A stretch of 64,000 nt of DNA from a virus (IMGVR_UViG_3300044624_001054:42616-106615); one strand, 5' to 3'; shown: positions 1 through 8,133, counted from the first letter of the stretch. Notes: generated by a model from the letters alone, not told the origin. Translations and numbers: made by a program.

Positions 1-626
1 ATCTACAGCCTTTACGATATCTATGATATGAATGAAATCACGAACTTGTGTTCCATCTCCCCAGATATCAAATGGATCTGCTCTGTCCACACCTCGCTTG
101 ATATAGGATGGAAAGGGGTAGGAAAGATCTTGATCTGTGCCGTATCCAGAGAAAGGTCTAAATACATGAACCTTAATCCCTTCTGCTTGAGCAAACTGAG
201 CAAGATATTCTCCCGTTAATTTTGCCCAACCATAAGTAAGGTCTGGGTTAGATACGTTTGTTAGATCTATATCTGATTCTTTTAGTTTAATATTAGACCC
301 AGAAGTCTGCAATTTAATTGGATAGGCAGCGGAACTAGAGAAGTATACAACTCTTCCTGGGCGAGTAAGAAGCACCCATTGGAAGAAATCACTATCTATT
401 GCTAGATCTGTTGCAACACTAAGAGGATTGCCTTCAATAGTTTTCCTGCCGCCTACTATCGCGGCTAAATGAATTACAAGATCATAATACTCTCTGTTTA
501 CTTTAAAGAAATCTCTACAGTCATTACCACTTTTGATATCAATAATTGTTAGATCATGATCTTTATAGTGCATCTGGAAATATTTTCCAACAAACCCCTC
601 ACCACCAGTAATTAGTATCTTCACAT
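1..626 (-). CDS. NAD-dependent epimerase/dehydratase, C-terminus cut by window edge
   Basis: Reading from the ATG at 626 gives 208 residues that run off the left edge. The N-terminus MKILITGGEGFVGK is the nucleotide-binding GxxGxxG loop of extended short-chain dehydrogenases, and YGWAK near residue 140 is the catalytic YxxxK. An LAAIVGG segment near residue 56 fits the cofactor fold. Such enzymes epimerise or dehydrate nucleotide sugars in the cytoplasm. The ATG overlaps the stop region of the upstream glycosyltransferase, so the two are probably co-translated and feed sugars to the neighbouring transferases. Sugar specificity cannot be told. Confidence 0.9.
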
Positions 627-1280
627 ATCTACCTTAAACTTATTTAATTCATCTGCAATGTTGTACATAAGATACTGCTCCCAAGCAATTTTGTCATTAT
701 CATTCATGGCAGCGCTGTTAACTTCTTTATAAAGTTCATCTGCATTAGATTTACCTACAGAATAATGCATATGTTCTATGGTTACGTCTGAGTAATACTG
801 TAGTGTATTAAGTCTACGACCTAACTCCATCCAGAAATTATCTAAATAAAGATGTTTCATCTTTGGCGGAGCCATGTAGCCTAGAGTTCTAATAATATTA
901 GAGTCCAGCATAGCGGCTGTAGCAAGACGCTCTCCCTGAATTAAATCATTTCCATAAGAAACAGTATTCTTCTTAGCATGACGCATGAAGATTTTGTCCC
1001 AGCCTGAAGTTCTAATTCTATGATCATCGCCCATGAATGTAATGTAGTCGTACTGATCGGAGTACTTATTGGCAACCAAATTTAGCGTTCCATTCATTCC
1101 TTTTCTATCATTTACTTCCCAGATTACATCGTCATACCGCTCTGAATAATTTTGTGCATCATCAGAATCGATGGCAAAACATAGGGTGGTTTGATCTGAA
1201 GTATTCTGGACAAAGGAATCATAGAATTCCGCTGCATTATGTGGTCGCGATCTTGTTGGAACTATTAACAGGTTTTTCAT
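621..1280 (-). CDS. Glycosyltransferase-like protein (GT-A type)
   Basis: A 219-residue protein that begins MKNLLIVPTRSRP, the first beta strand of a GT-A fold. An acidic FMGDDHR motif near residue 83 sits where the metal-binding DxD is expected. It has no membrane segment, so it is probably cytosolic. It lies between a second glycosyltransferase (sharing one base, 1280) and a sugar epimerase, which supports a role in making or attaching a glycan. Acceptor and sugar are unknown. Very distant family members of this type also include phage proteins of unknown substrate. Confidence 0.75.
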   Translation of the reverse strand: MKNLLIVPTRSRPHNAAEFYDSFVQNTSDQTTLCFAIDSDDAQNYSERYDDVIWEVNDRKGMNGTLNLVANKYSDQYDYITFMGDDHRIRTSGWDKIFMRHAKKNTVSYGNDLIQGERLATAAMLDSNIIRTLGYMAPPKMKHLYLDNFWMELGRRLNTLQYYSDVTIEHMHYSVGKSNADELYKEVNSAAMNDNDKIAWEQYLMYNIADELNKFKVDM

Positions 1281-2065
1281 TAATATCCTAACTTCTTCTT
1301 TTCATTTTCAGTAGACGACCAAGTATGAGTATTCTTATAGAAATCATACTCTTCTTCCGTCATCGGTTGCTTTTCCCACCAACCCATGTGGCGACAGGTA
1401 AATCTCCCAGCAATTCTAATTGCACTTGTATTACATGTCATTCTACCAGGGACATGATCTATTTCTTCAAGGAATTTATCTCTATTATAGAGAGAAAATG
1501 TCGTATCAATCGGGGCGGCGTACAAATCGTCTACCTCTGGTAACTGATCAACCTTTCTAGACCAGTAACTTCTTTCCCATAGATCCACTTGATTGGGATT
1601 AAAAAATCTTTCTCTTTCTTCTGGTGTGTCAATGTCTATTGCGAGGCCAACCTTTGACACGCCGTACATATCAACGATCCTTCTCATTTTATCAATTGCA
1701 TTATGAGGCATTTGCTCGTTGAATAATAAATCTGGATCTGTCACGATGAAATACTTGGGCATCCGTGAACAGATATCTTTATTTTCTGTGTAGTATCTTG
1801 GGCCATGGTTTTCTGACCAACGAACTACATGATATTTTTGTGATAGTTTTTCTAATAAATCTATCATTGGCGGGTAAGATGAATTATTATCGCATATGAT
1901 AATATTCGTCCACCCACGACTCTCTAGTTGATCAATCATAGACTTAAGATACGTTGGTGCATTGAACGTTGGGATAATAATAGGTACATCATCTGGAATA
2001 AGTGTTGATGAATCATTATCTTTCTGGTATTCCAGCGCAACCCTAATATCTTCATACATCGGCAT
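1280..2065 (-). CDS. Family 2-like glycosyltransferase
   Basis: A 261-residue protein. VPIIIPTFNAPTYL (from about residue 28) is the classic GT2 nucleotide-sugar-binding start, followed by NIIICDNNSS. FIVTDPDLLF (near 106) holds the DxD that binds metal and sugar diphosphate. The stop shares a base with the next gene and the start shares a base with the gene upstream, so translation is coupled. It belongs to the left-end glycosylation island. The acceptor could be virion protein, host envelope or modified DNA; the sequence does not say. Confidence 0.85.
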   Translation of the reverse strand: MPMYEDIRVALEYQKDNDSSTLIPDDVPIIIPTFNAPTYLKSMIDQLESRGWTNIIICDNNSSYPPMIDLLEKLSQKYHVVRWSENHGPRYYTENKDICSRMPKYFIVTDPDLLFNEQMPHNAIDKMRRIVDMYGVSKVGLAIDIDTPEERERFFNPNQVDLWERSYWSRKVDQLPEVDDLYAAPIDTTFSLYNRDKFLEEIDHVPGRMTCNTSAIRIAGRFTCRHMGWWEKQPMTEEEYDFYKNTHTWSSTENEKKKLGY

Positions 2066-2676
2066 TATCTATTTTCTCCTAAAACCTCTGGTATGTGGAC
2101 GTATCCGTACTTTGAAATTATTTCTTCAAATAGAAAGCCGTCAGCAGAATGATCATACCTGTGCCAGCCGCCAATAGACTCCCACGCTTTTTTACTAACA
2201 ACACATTGTAAAAGATCAATCTTACCCATAACGGGAGGTATACCAGAAAAGTAATTTATGCCAAACTTCTCATGCTTACACGCAAAAACTACAACGTCTG
2301 CCTTTGTTTTATCTATTTTGTCGGATATCTTCTGCAACGCTTCTGGATATAATATATTATCTATATTAAAGTGTAGGATATATTCTCCAGCAGCCTGCTT
2401 GATTCCAAGATCTCTGGAGTGATGGCCCCATCCATATCCAGCATAAAACTGGTCTAAGCCATAGATTCCATAATGCTTTTCTGTGTTTATAAATCCAGTA
2501 TTTTCTGGTACATCATCTAACTCATTATCATACGAGCCTTCTCTAGGTCCGTCATGAATAATTAATAGTTCAAAGTCTTTAAAAGTCTGATTGTTTAATG
2601 ACTCTATGCCTTCACGCATTCTATCTCTTGGCACATGATTCTCAGCGTCAGTCGCAACTATTGTAAATCTTGTCAT
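2065..2676 (-). CDS. Family 2-like glycosyltransferase
   Basis: About 203 residues from the ATG at 2676. A longer frame opens at 2721, but only the 2676 start (MTRFTIVATDAEN) has an AAGGA ribosome site, five bases upstream, and it sits just past the preceding stop. The protein shows the GT2 pattern: a first strand FTIVATD, then SLNNQTFKDFELLIIHDGP, and HFNIDNI in the place of the DxD. It probably acts on the same glycan as its neighbours. Confidence 0.8.
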   Translation of the reverse strand: MTRFTIVATDAENHVPRDRMREGIESLNNQTFKDFELLIIHDGPREGSYDNELDDVPENTGFINTEKHYGIYGLDQFYAGYGWGHHSRDLGIKQAAGEYILHFNIDNILYPEALQKISDKIDKTKADVVVFACKHEKFGINYFSGIPPVMGKIDLLQCVVSKKAWESIGGWHRYDHSADGFLFEEIISKYGYVHIPEVLGENR

Positions 2677-2677
2677 C

Positions 2678-3322
2678 TTATTCCTTAAAGTACCAGTCGT
2701 CCCATGCAGATAGTTCTTCAAGTATTCTAGTATACCCTTTAGATACCATCAGATCATATATTTTTTCTCTGCTGTCTGTGTAATTATGCTCTATTGTGAA
2801 TAGTTTAATGTCTTTATTGAATGAGAATGCTGAGAGGATATCAAATTCTGACCCCTCTGTATCTATAGATACATATTCTATAGTGCTAGGAGCATTGTGA
2901 AATTCTAATAAATCATCAAGGGACACCGTTTCTACCTCAAACTGTGTGCCCCGTTTTCTATTACTAGCCCACCTATCTGATTCCGTATAATCGGTAATGG
3001 TTGATAGTTCAGACATTTCATCAACAGATGTAAATGAAATAAGTTCTCCAGTTTTGGTATACACACAGCGATGATCTACTATGCATTCTCTACTCTTTAG
3101 TGACTCATGAAAGATAGGATTTGGTTCTACTAAAATGCCCTTCCATCCATGATCTTTTTCTAAAAGATATGTATTAGAAATGTTTTCTGCGTCGGCGGCA
3201 CCAAACTCAACAAAGAATCCGTTGTCTCCAAAAATACTGGCGACAAGAACATCCTGACCTAGTTGAGACTTGCGTTCTTTAGATTTTAGTTGATCTGAGA
3301 TAAACTCTAGATTGATATTCAA
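2678..3322 (-). CDS. FkbM-family SAM-dependent methyltransferase
   Basis: A 214-residue protein with the FkbM signature: SQLGQDVLVASIFGDNGFF, then FVEFGAADAENISNTYLLE (SAM-binding motif I), ILVEPNP, and the late EYVSIDTEGSEFDIL motif near residue 150. Members O-methylate sugars or other small glycan units. The start is a TTG at 3322 that overlaps the upstream TGA (TTGA), with GGAAG just ahead. Its position next to three glycosyltransferases suggests that it caps or decorates the phage-encoded glycan. Confidence 0.88.
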   Translation of the reverse strand: MNINLEFISDQLKSKERKSQLGQDVLVASIFGDNGFFVEFGAADAENISNTYLLEKDHGWKGILVEPNPIFHESLKSRECIVDHRCVYTKTGELISFTSVDEMSELSTITDYTESDRWASNRKRGTQFEVETVSLDDLLEFHNAPSTIEYVSIDTEGSEFDILSAFSFNKDIKLFTIEHNYTDSREKIYDLMVSKGYTRILEELSAWDDWYFKE

Positions 3323-3531
3323 CTTCCTACCTTATCATTAATTATGCAATCCATGCAGTAGAATCCTGCATAATCATTATATGCTATATCTGTAAGAAGA
3401 TGAGATAATTCATTAAATTGGGCTACTTCATTGACACAATTTATATTAGAGCAGTAGTATTCTTGAGGTTGCTTTATATCTTCAATACGCTTTTTCTTAA
3501 AAGATAAAGGAAAAGACTTAATCAGATTCAT
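3319..3531 (-). CDS. Small protein with zinc-ribbon-like cysteines
   Basis: A 70-residue protein of unknown function. Cysteines occur as CSNINC (near residue 27) and CMDC (near 59), a plausible four-cysteine metal site separated by about 27 residues. The N-terminal 20 residues are basic. It overlaps both neighbours by a few bases within a run of tiny genes (3319-4415), so it is probably expressed with them. Confidence 0.65.
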   Translation of the reverse strand: MNLIKSFPLSFKKKRIEDIKQPQEYYCSNINCVNEVAQFNELSHLLTDIAYNDYAGFYCMDCIINDKVGS

Positions 3532-3688
3532 AGTCTATCCCCATCTCTCTAACATCGGTGAGATCATCATTCTCAATGATCTCCTCATAGTTTATCCCGT
3601 CCTTATAGTACTTAACAAGACAGAAATTTGCATAGTATTTAATGACCTTGCCCCAACATTTTTCAGACTCTATCCATACCAGACTCAT
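3518..3688 (-). CDS. Hypothetical small protein
   Basis: 56 residues from ATG 3688 (MSLVWIESEKCWGKV). A longer frame exists, but this ATG forms an ATGA overlap with the upstream stop and has AAGGA seven bases before it. The content VWIESEKCWGKVIKYY...NFCLVKYYKDG looks like a small beta-barrel (SH3/KOW-like) followed by an acidic tail. Function is unknown. Confidence 0.65.
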   Translation of the reverse strand: MSLVWIESEKCWGKVIKYYANFCLVKYYKDGINYEEIIENDDLTDVREMGIDYESD

Positions 3689-3936
3689 CTTACCGTCCTT
3701 GGCGGATCTCCTGGCACTCCTTGAAAATCGCAAGCATATCCAAATTTCTCTACCAATCCCTTTAGTTTATAAAGATATTCCATAACAGTCATTTGTTTTT
3801 CTTTAGATAAAGACATTACCTCATTTTCATAAACCCTGAGCGCAATAAATTTTGGCATCTCAACAAGGTCCACGACTATATTATACGGAGGCTTATGCTC
3901 TTTCAATATCTTATAAACTAATGGATCATAGATCAA
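3685..3936 (-). CDS. Hypothetical protein
   Basis: 83 residues with a beta-rich start (NIVVDLVEMPKFIALRVYENE) and a helical second half. Its start overlaps the end of the WhiB-like gene by 11 bases, and its stop overlaps the next gene as ATGA. No family was recognised. Its position directly behind the WhiB regulator makes it a possible regulatory partner, but only by location. Confidence 0.65.
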   Translation of the reverse strand: MIYDPLVYKILKEHKPPYNIVVDLVEMPKFIALRVYENEVMSLSKEKQMTVMEYLYKLKGLVEKFGYACDFQGVPGDPPRTVR

Positions 3937-4234
3937 TGTCTTCTCCTTCAGAGACTAGTTCTAGAACTCTAGCCCAGATTTCCTGGGTTTTATGAGAATT
4001 TCTTACATTGTCTAGTTTACCATCATTTAGAAAAACGCCACCCCATACACCAAAAGATTCTGTTTTCACGCCATAATCAAAACATTCTTTAATTACTGGG
4101 CACGACAGGCATTGTCTATCTATATCTCTTGCGATATCCTGATCTAATTCATATTTGTCAAAATAGAGTTCTGTGTCAGTTCCAGCGCATAGCGCTTCAC
4201 TTAGCCACATATTTAGAGGGAACTTTCCATCCAT
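3926..4234 (-). CDS. WhiB-family iron-sulfur transcription regulator
   Basis: A 102-residue WhiB-like (Wbl) protein. The four cluster-binding cysteines are C16, C42, C45 and C51 (C-x25-C-x2-C-x5-C), followed by GVWGG at residues 62-66, the conserved turn that contacts sigma factor region 4. Wbl proteins bind a [4Fe-4S] cluster and work with the principal sigma factor; they are essentially confined to Actinobacteria and their phages. The basic C-terminal DNA-contact tail is weak here (the C-terminus is acidic), so it may act through sigma alone. It probably redirects host transcription. Confidence 0.93.
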   Translation of the reverse strand: MDGKFPLNMWLSEALCAGTDTELYFDKYELDQDIARDIDRQCLSCPVIKECFDYGVKTESFGVWGGVFLNDGKLDNVRNSHKTQEIWARVLELVSEGEDIDL

Positions 4235-4415
4235 TACTGCCTGGGTAATACTTGTTTGTTACCCCCCACTTTCCATACCGAAACATACCGTTCTTCTTGT
4301 AGAATCCATCCTTAAGAGGCTTCCAATCTACAATAGTCCAACCATCCCAAAATAGATTAGTATTAGAATCTACAATAGCATGGGCAGCGTTGTAATCGAT
4401 AAATACCTGGCTCAT
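4197..4415 (-). CDS. Hypothetical aromatic-rich small protein
   Basis: 72 residues, rich in tryptophan, tyrosine and glycine (FWDGWTIVDWKPLKDGFYKK, then FRYGKWGV and SNGWKVPSKYV). It overlaps the WhiB-like gene by 38 bases and shares a base with the deaminase gene upstream. No family was recognised. The short length and Trp/Gly pattern suggest a small beta-sheet protein. Confidence 0.6.
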   Translation of the reverse strand: MSQVFIDYNAAHAIVDSNTNLFWDGWTIVDWKPLKDGFYKKNGMFRYGKWGVTNKYYPGSNGWKVPSKYVAK

Positions 4416-4799
4416 TATTCCTCACTTGTTGTATAGACGATTTTCTTTATTCCATTTTTTCTTATTGCTTCATAACATCTCTTGCAGGGTCGGCTATCTC
4501 TAGCCTCTCCTCGCCTATTTACTCTAGCAACATAAATAGTTGCCCCGCTTACATCCTTAGCCTTCTTTATTGCATCCACTTCTGCATGTACTGAGCAATG
4601 ATCTTTGATATGCTCACTAGATACAATTCGTGGATGACTTCTATCCTTATTCATTCCTGTGGAAATAACTCTTCCACCCTTTACAATTACAGATCCGTGC
4701 TTCATGCGACAGTCTGACTGGGATGCCAGGTAGGACGCAACTGAAAGATATGCTTGGTCGCGCTTAGATACGGCGACCTGCTCCTTTGATAATTCTCAT
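4415..4799 (-). CDS. dCMP/cytidine deaminase family protein with out-of-frame start
   Basis: The catalytic part is intact: CSVHAEVDAI supplies the zinc His and the proton-shuttling Glu, and RPCKRCYEAI is the PCxxC zinc motif. In frame with these, the open frame reaches back to about 4795 and encodes a typical deaminase N-terminal helix (RDQAYLSVASYLASQSDC), but it has no ATG, GTG or TTG there. A well-placed start (AGGAG, six bases, ATG 4799) lies one frame away and reads only MRIIKGAGRRI before TAA at 4764-4766. A +1 shift would join them. The in-frame ATG at 4705 lacks a ribosome site and would delete the helix. The enzyme probably supplies dUMP for dTTP. Confidence 0.8.
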
Positions 4800-4807
4800 G
4801 GTATCTC

Positions 4808-5176
4808 CTATACCTTGTATATGCTTACGGGAATATTTTTATTCTCTGCTTCAGAGATGACAACATCAAAAATCTCTGACCTATCATTCTTCGTTGATAG
4901 ATATACTACACTATTAAGGTCGTAGTTGTCAAAGTTTTCTGCAACATCATTTTTAAGTACACGATAGAATCGTGACTTAATTCCCTTCTGCCGGAAAAAT
5001 CCTTCAGTTTTGTTTACAAATTCGGCAGCGAACTGATTAATTTTGTACGGTCCTGCAGTATAAATATCAATTCTATTGTCATCACTAGAGACATTGTTGT
5101 CAATAGCCACGACAACTGCACGGGTAAAAGTATCGTAGTCTGAGAACTTATTGTTCCCATAAACAAGAATTTTCAT
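4808..5176 (-). CDS. SLOG/DUF2493-like Rossmann protein
   Basis: 122 residues. It starts MKILVYGNNKFSDYDTFTRAV, resembling the beta1-loop-alpha1 of DUF2493/SLOG proteins, which bind nucleotides or nucleotide-derived ligands. Further strands are IDIYTAGPY, SRFYRVL, SVVYLSTKND and IPVSIYKV, in alternating alpha/beta order. It sits just upstream of the deaminase with nine bases between. A role in nucleotide sensing or salvage is inference from fold and place. Confidence 0.55.
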   Translation of the reverse strand: MKILVYGNNKFSDYDTFTRAVVVAIDNNVSSDDNRIDIYTAGPYKINQFAAEFVNKTEGFFRQKGIKSRFYRVLKNDVAENFDNYDLNSVVYLSTKNDRSEIFDVVISEAENKNIPVSIYKV

Positions 5177-5185
5177 TATTATTCC

Positions 5186-5683
5186 TTAGTATAGGTCTCT
5201 AAATTCGCCTTGTATAAGCCAAGTGTTTGTAAAAATTTTATTTAAAATTATTGCGTCCCACCTAGATGTTAAGTATACATCAGAGGGTGTCTCAATTTCA
5301 ATATTTTCAGAGCCTGCCACGATATTAACATCTCCTTCTCCTCCACGAACAATGGTAATCCTAGACCCATTGTGTATATTTGGATCAGAAGAGTTATCTG
5401 GGATGATGACGTTGCAATATGATGCGGAAAAAATATAAAGTATGTTTTCTGAATACCCTTGGTTTAATGTAAAGTTTAACGATGCTGTTGAAGGACTTCC
5501 TATTACAAATGTTTCTGGGGCTATAAGTATTTTTAAGTTATCATAGTTTACTACATCTGTCCAAGATCCATCAACCACCATTCTATAGGTTAGATTTATA
5601 TCATTATAATATAATGCACCATCTTCTGCCTCTACTGGATCTTCAGATAGGGTTACTGGTTTTATTAATGAATAAAAGTCCAT
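5186..5683 (-). CDS. Putative virion-associated beta-rich protein
   Basis: 165 residues, mostly beta strands and turns, rich in Ser, Asn, Ile and Tyr, with no signal peptide or enzyme motif. The DGALYYNDINLTYRMVVDG stretch resembles head-domain segments of tail fibre or appendage proteins. It shares a base with the next gene upstream, which carries a capsid-linked C-terminal motif, so a structural role is likely. No family was recognised. Confidence 0.5.
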   Translation of the reverse strand: MDFYSLIKPVTLSEDPVEAEDGALYYNDINLTYRMVVDGSWTDVVNYDNLKILIAPETFVIGSPSTASLNFTLNQGYSENILYIFSASYCNVIIPDNSSDPNIHNGSRITIVRGGEGDVNIVAGSENIEIETPSDVYLTSRWDAIILNKIFTNTWLIQGEFRDLY

Positions 5684-6189
5684 TACAATTTACCTTCATT
5701 AACATTAACAAATCTACCGCCCCAGATACTCTTATTTACATTAACGTATCCAGGGGGAATTGCTGCTAAACGACATTTGCCCATCTCTTGTATTTCATAA
5801 GAAAGAATCTTACACCCCAAGCCACCGTCTTCTTTCTCAAAATGTAAAGAACAGTTGCCACACATTACACCAATAGATGCTTCTTCATTTTGAGCAGCAG
5901 TTTCATAGCCGATCCAAATGCCTGTTTCTTCTGCATTTAGGGGGCCGTAGTTATATGCTATAGATACTAGGGAGTCGTGGAATTGTTTCTCTGCGTCGGA
6001 CAATTGTTCGTACAAATTATGCTCTGCCTTAGAAATATCTTTCTTAGATCTTGCTTCAGCGGCATAGAGGGCACGCTGTTGCTCTATAGCCTCACGACGG
6101 GTTCCATGAGTTCCACGAACGGTTCCATCTGGACTTATTACGGAATACCCAGATTTTCCACGATAGTTTTGTCTAATATCATACGGCAT
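5683..6189 (-). CDS. Cysteine-cluster protein with C-terminal KSIWGGRF tag
   Basis: 168 residues. The N-terminal part (GYSVISPDGTVRGTHGTRREA, then IEQQRALYAAE) recurs in phage head-protein fusions. Residues 107-145 hold C110, C113, C126 and C139 (MCGNCSLHF...GLGCKI...GKCRLA), a small metal or iron-sulfur-binding knuckle like that seen in phage prohead-associated proteins. Residues 153-160 read KSIWGGRF, nearly identical to KSVWGGRF at the end of the prohead protease/scaffold (57736-59967). It probably associates with the capsid. The ribosome site GGGAGG lies seven bases ahead. Confidence 0.6.
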   Translation of the reverse strand: MPYDIRQNYRGKSGYSVISPDGTVRGTHGTRREAIEQQRALYAAEARSKKDISKAEHNLYEQLSDAEKQFHDSLVSIAYNYGPLNAEETGIWIGYETAAQNEEASIGVMCGNCSLHFEKEDGGLGCKILSYEIQEMGKCRLAAIPPGYVNVNKSIWGGRFVNVNEGKL

Positions 6190-6219
6190 AGTTCAGCCTC
6201 CCAAGCATTTTATAAATCT

Positions 6220-6225
6220 ATTATA
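6220..6225 (-). promoter_or_regulatory. TATAAT -10-like box
   Basis: AAGGTATAATAG on the minus strand, overlapping the last codons of the glycosyltransferase upstream and about 30 bases before the ATG at 6189. No good -35 is visible. One of several GGTATAAT boxes in this genome. Confidence 0.35.
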
Positions 6226-7378
6226 CCTTAAGCAAAGGAATTTTTTCTTTCTTGGATTCCTTAGCCTTTATGTCAATGAGTTCGATAGCCTCTGACCATT
6301 TATATTTAACTGTAAATATATTATATTTCTCTGCTACAGTTTTATAATTTTTCTCCCGCTCAAATTCCCTGACTTCTGGGTCTAGCAATTGTTTAAGATT
6401 CTTTAGCCACTCTTTATTATTTTTAGCGACTCTTCCTGCCCCAGCATCTGCCAGGTCACGATATTCCTGTGTGTTGGAGGCTACAAATGGCACCCCCGAA
6501 AGGGCATACTCAAGCCCCTTGAGATTACTCTTAGCCTCATTAAATGGGCTAGGTTGTAGAGGAACAATTCCAATATCCATAGGCATAAATAGATTGCCAT
6601 AGTACTCTGGCCTAGCACCAGTATAGCCAGTAATTTTATCTGGATCTATATTTAATGCTTCTGCCGCCCACTTTGGTCTATCTAACATGATTCCAGAATG
6701 ATGAAATCTTAAATCATTCTGCTCAATAACAGTTTTTAGTGGAGCAGAGACTTCAACAAGGTCATTTACTCGCCACATCATTATGCCTACCCAGCCAACA
6801 GTAGGTTTATTTCCAGATAAATCAATGCGGTACATAAACGATCTTGGGTCTAATGAATTAGGAACAATATAAACATTATCGTTATACTGAAGCATTCTTT
6901 TTTCTAAGAATTTGGTGCTTGCAATAATTCCATCAGCGGCGGAGTAGGTAGCAATTAGATGCGCCCTATTATTATCTGGAAACTTCTCTGGATCTGTAGT
7001 GATAAAGGCTAGGTTATCTTCTGGAAGTTGCTCAAAATGATCATCAGTATCGACAATTACTGTTTGCCCTAATTTTCTGGCTTCTCTAATATACTTTGGC
7101 GCATCCTTGTGCATAAAAAGTTTGAGAATAACTACGTCTAACTTATCAAAGCACCAGTCATAATTTTTAATTACACCAATTCTTCCAGCCTTTAATCTTT
7201 CATAGGGCTTAACTGCAACAAAACCTTCCCCATCCTTCCACCCAATTTCACCAACCATAGTTTCATGACCGATTTGATTAAGATTATGTGCGGGAAGCAT
7301 CATGCGTATGTTAGTACAGCCACCAGGCTGACCTTCTATATGGTCCCCCCAGTCGGTGGACAAAAAACCTATTCTCAT
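6221..7378 (-). CDS. Family 4-like (GT-B) glycosyltransferase
   Basis: 385 residues. The start MRIGFLSTDWGDHIEGQPGG is the N-terminal GT-B strand and glycine loop. VGWVGIMMW near residue 200 opens the second Rossmann domain, and NLKGLEYALSGVPFVAS (about 288-304) is the nucleotide-sugar-binding helix and strand of GT4 enzymes, although the first Glu of the usual E-x7-E appears as E (FNEAKSNLKGLE). It is cytosolic, with no membrane segment. Together with the left-end cluster it gives this phage four glycosyltransferases on this side. Confidence 0.85.
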   Translation of the reverse strand: MRIGFLSTDWGDHIEGQPGGCTNIRMMLPAHNLNQIGHETMVGEIGWKDGEGFVAVKPYERLKAGRIGVIKNYDWCFDKLDVVILKLFMHKDAPKYIREARKLGQTVIVDTDDHFEQLPEDNLAFITTDPEKFPDNNRAHLIATYSAADGIIASTKFLEKRMLQYNDNVYIVPNSLDPRSFMYRIDLSGNKPTVGWVGIMMWRVNDLVEVSAPLKTVIEQNDLRFHHSGIMLDRPKWAAEALNIDPDKITGYTGARPEYYGNLFMPMDIGIVPLQPSPFNEAKSNLKGLEYALSGVPFVASNTQEYRDLADAGAGRVAKNNKEWLKNLKQLLDPEVREFEREKNYKTVAEKYNIFTVKYKWSEAIELIDIKAKESKKEKIPLLKV

Positions 7379-7386
7379 TGATTTCC

Positions 7387-7728
7387 TTAAGATCTGTCTT
7401 GAACGACTATAAAAGAAAGAGAGATGGATGATCCATTAGTAATGCTTGAGGTCACATCTCTAAAATATATTGTAGCAGTTTGGCAGTTGGCTGCAACAGA
7501 ATAACTATAAGAAAGTTTTGCTCTGGATGATTCGGCAGAATCCAACTGGCCTATAGTAATATAAGTTTTTGCAGCAGCGCCACTATGCATAGTAGAAGGT
7601 AGGTTGATGGTAGCACTACCTAAATAACTTGTTATATTAGTAGAAGTAACAGAACCAAAATGTAACTCTCTTGGTGATAACGAGGCCACATTATTTGATA
7701 AATTAATTGTTACGCTTGCACTATACAT
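7387..7728 (-). CDS. Putative virion protein, Ig/jelly-roll-like
   Basis: 113 residues of short beta strands rich in Ser and Thr (SVTINLSNNVASL, then KLSYSYSVAAN and ATIYFRDVTSS). It has one cysteine and no catalytic motif. It lies six bases downstream of a similar-sized structural-looking gene and is probably co-transcribed with it. Accessory tail or capsid decoration protein is the most likely role, but no family was recognised. Confidence 0.5.
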   Translation of the reverse strand: MYSASVTINLSNNVASLSPRELHFGSVTSTNITSYLGSATINLPSTMHSGAAAKTYITIGQLDSAESSRAKLSYSYSVAANCQTATIYFRDVTSSITNGSSISLSFIVVQDRS

Positions 7729-7734
7729 ATTTTT

Positions 7735-8127
7735 TTAATCAGAGAGTTTCGACTCTACCGATATATCTCCTTTTGCAAAAGTGAATCGATCATTCCTACC
7801 ATTATGAACTAATGAAAATTCATACACGGCGCTCGCGGTAGAAAGTAATTCTGTGCTTAGTAAATTACTAATGGTTACTTCTGTAATTCCATTGGCTGTT
7901 TGTGCTGGGCTAACTACTGTTTCGTTAGTTGTCGGTGAAATAGATATTCCTGTAGGAGTAACATCTACAAGAGATGAGTTCTGTTTATTATAAATTTTAA
8001 ATTGCCAACTTCCAGTAGTAGAATACACAGCATTATCTGGATTTAGTATTTTGAATGATATCTTAGATGTGTCCCCAGCATACAGCAATAAATCAATTAC
8101 TTCTGGTCCAAACTCTATGTTTCCCAT
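7735..8127 (-). CDS. Putative baseplate/appendage protein (BppU-like start)
   Basis: 130 residues. The segment IDLLLYAGDTSKISFKILN near the start, then GSWQFKIYNKQ, resembles the N-terminal domain of baseplate upper (BppU-type) proteins, where a polynucleotide of beta strands begins just after such an AGD turn. The ATG at 8127 lies exactly seven bases after a TATAAT box (8134-8139) and has no ribosome site, so the message may be leaderless. Confidence 0.5.
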   Translation of the reverse strand: MGNIEFGPEVIDLLLYAGDTSKISFKILNPDNAVYSTTGSWQFKIYNKQNSSLVDVTPTGISISPTTNETVVSPAQTANGITEVTISNLLSTELLSTASAVYEFSLVHNGRNDRFTFAKGDISVESKLSD

Positions 8128-8133
8128 ATAAAA

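Noticed and set aside
4415-4705. Deaminase starting simply at the in-frame ATG 4705
   Set aside because: No ribosome site there, and the conserved N-terminal helix is encoded upstream in the same frame.
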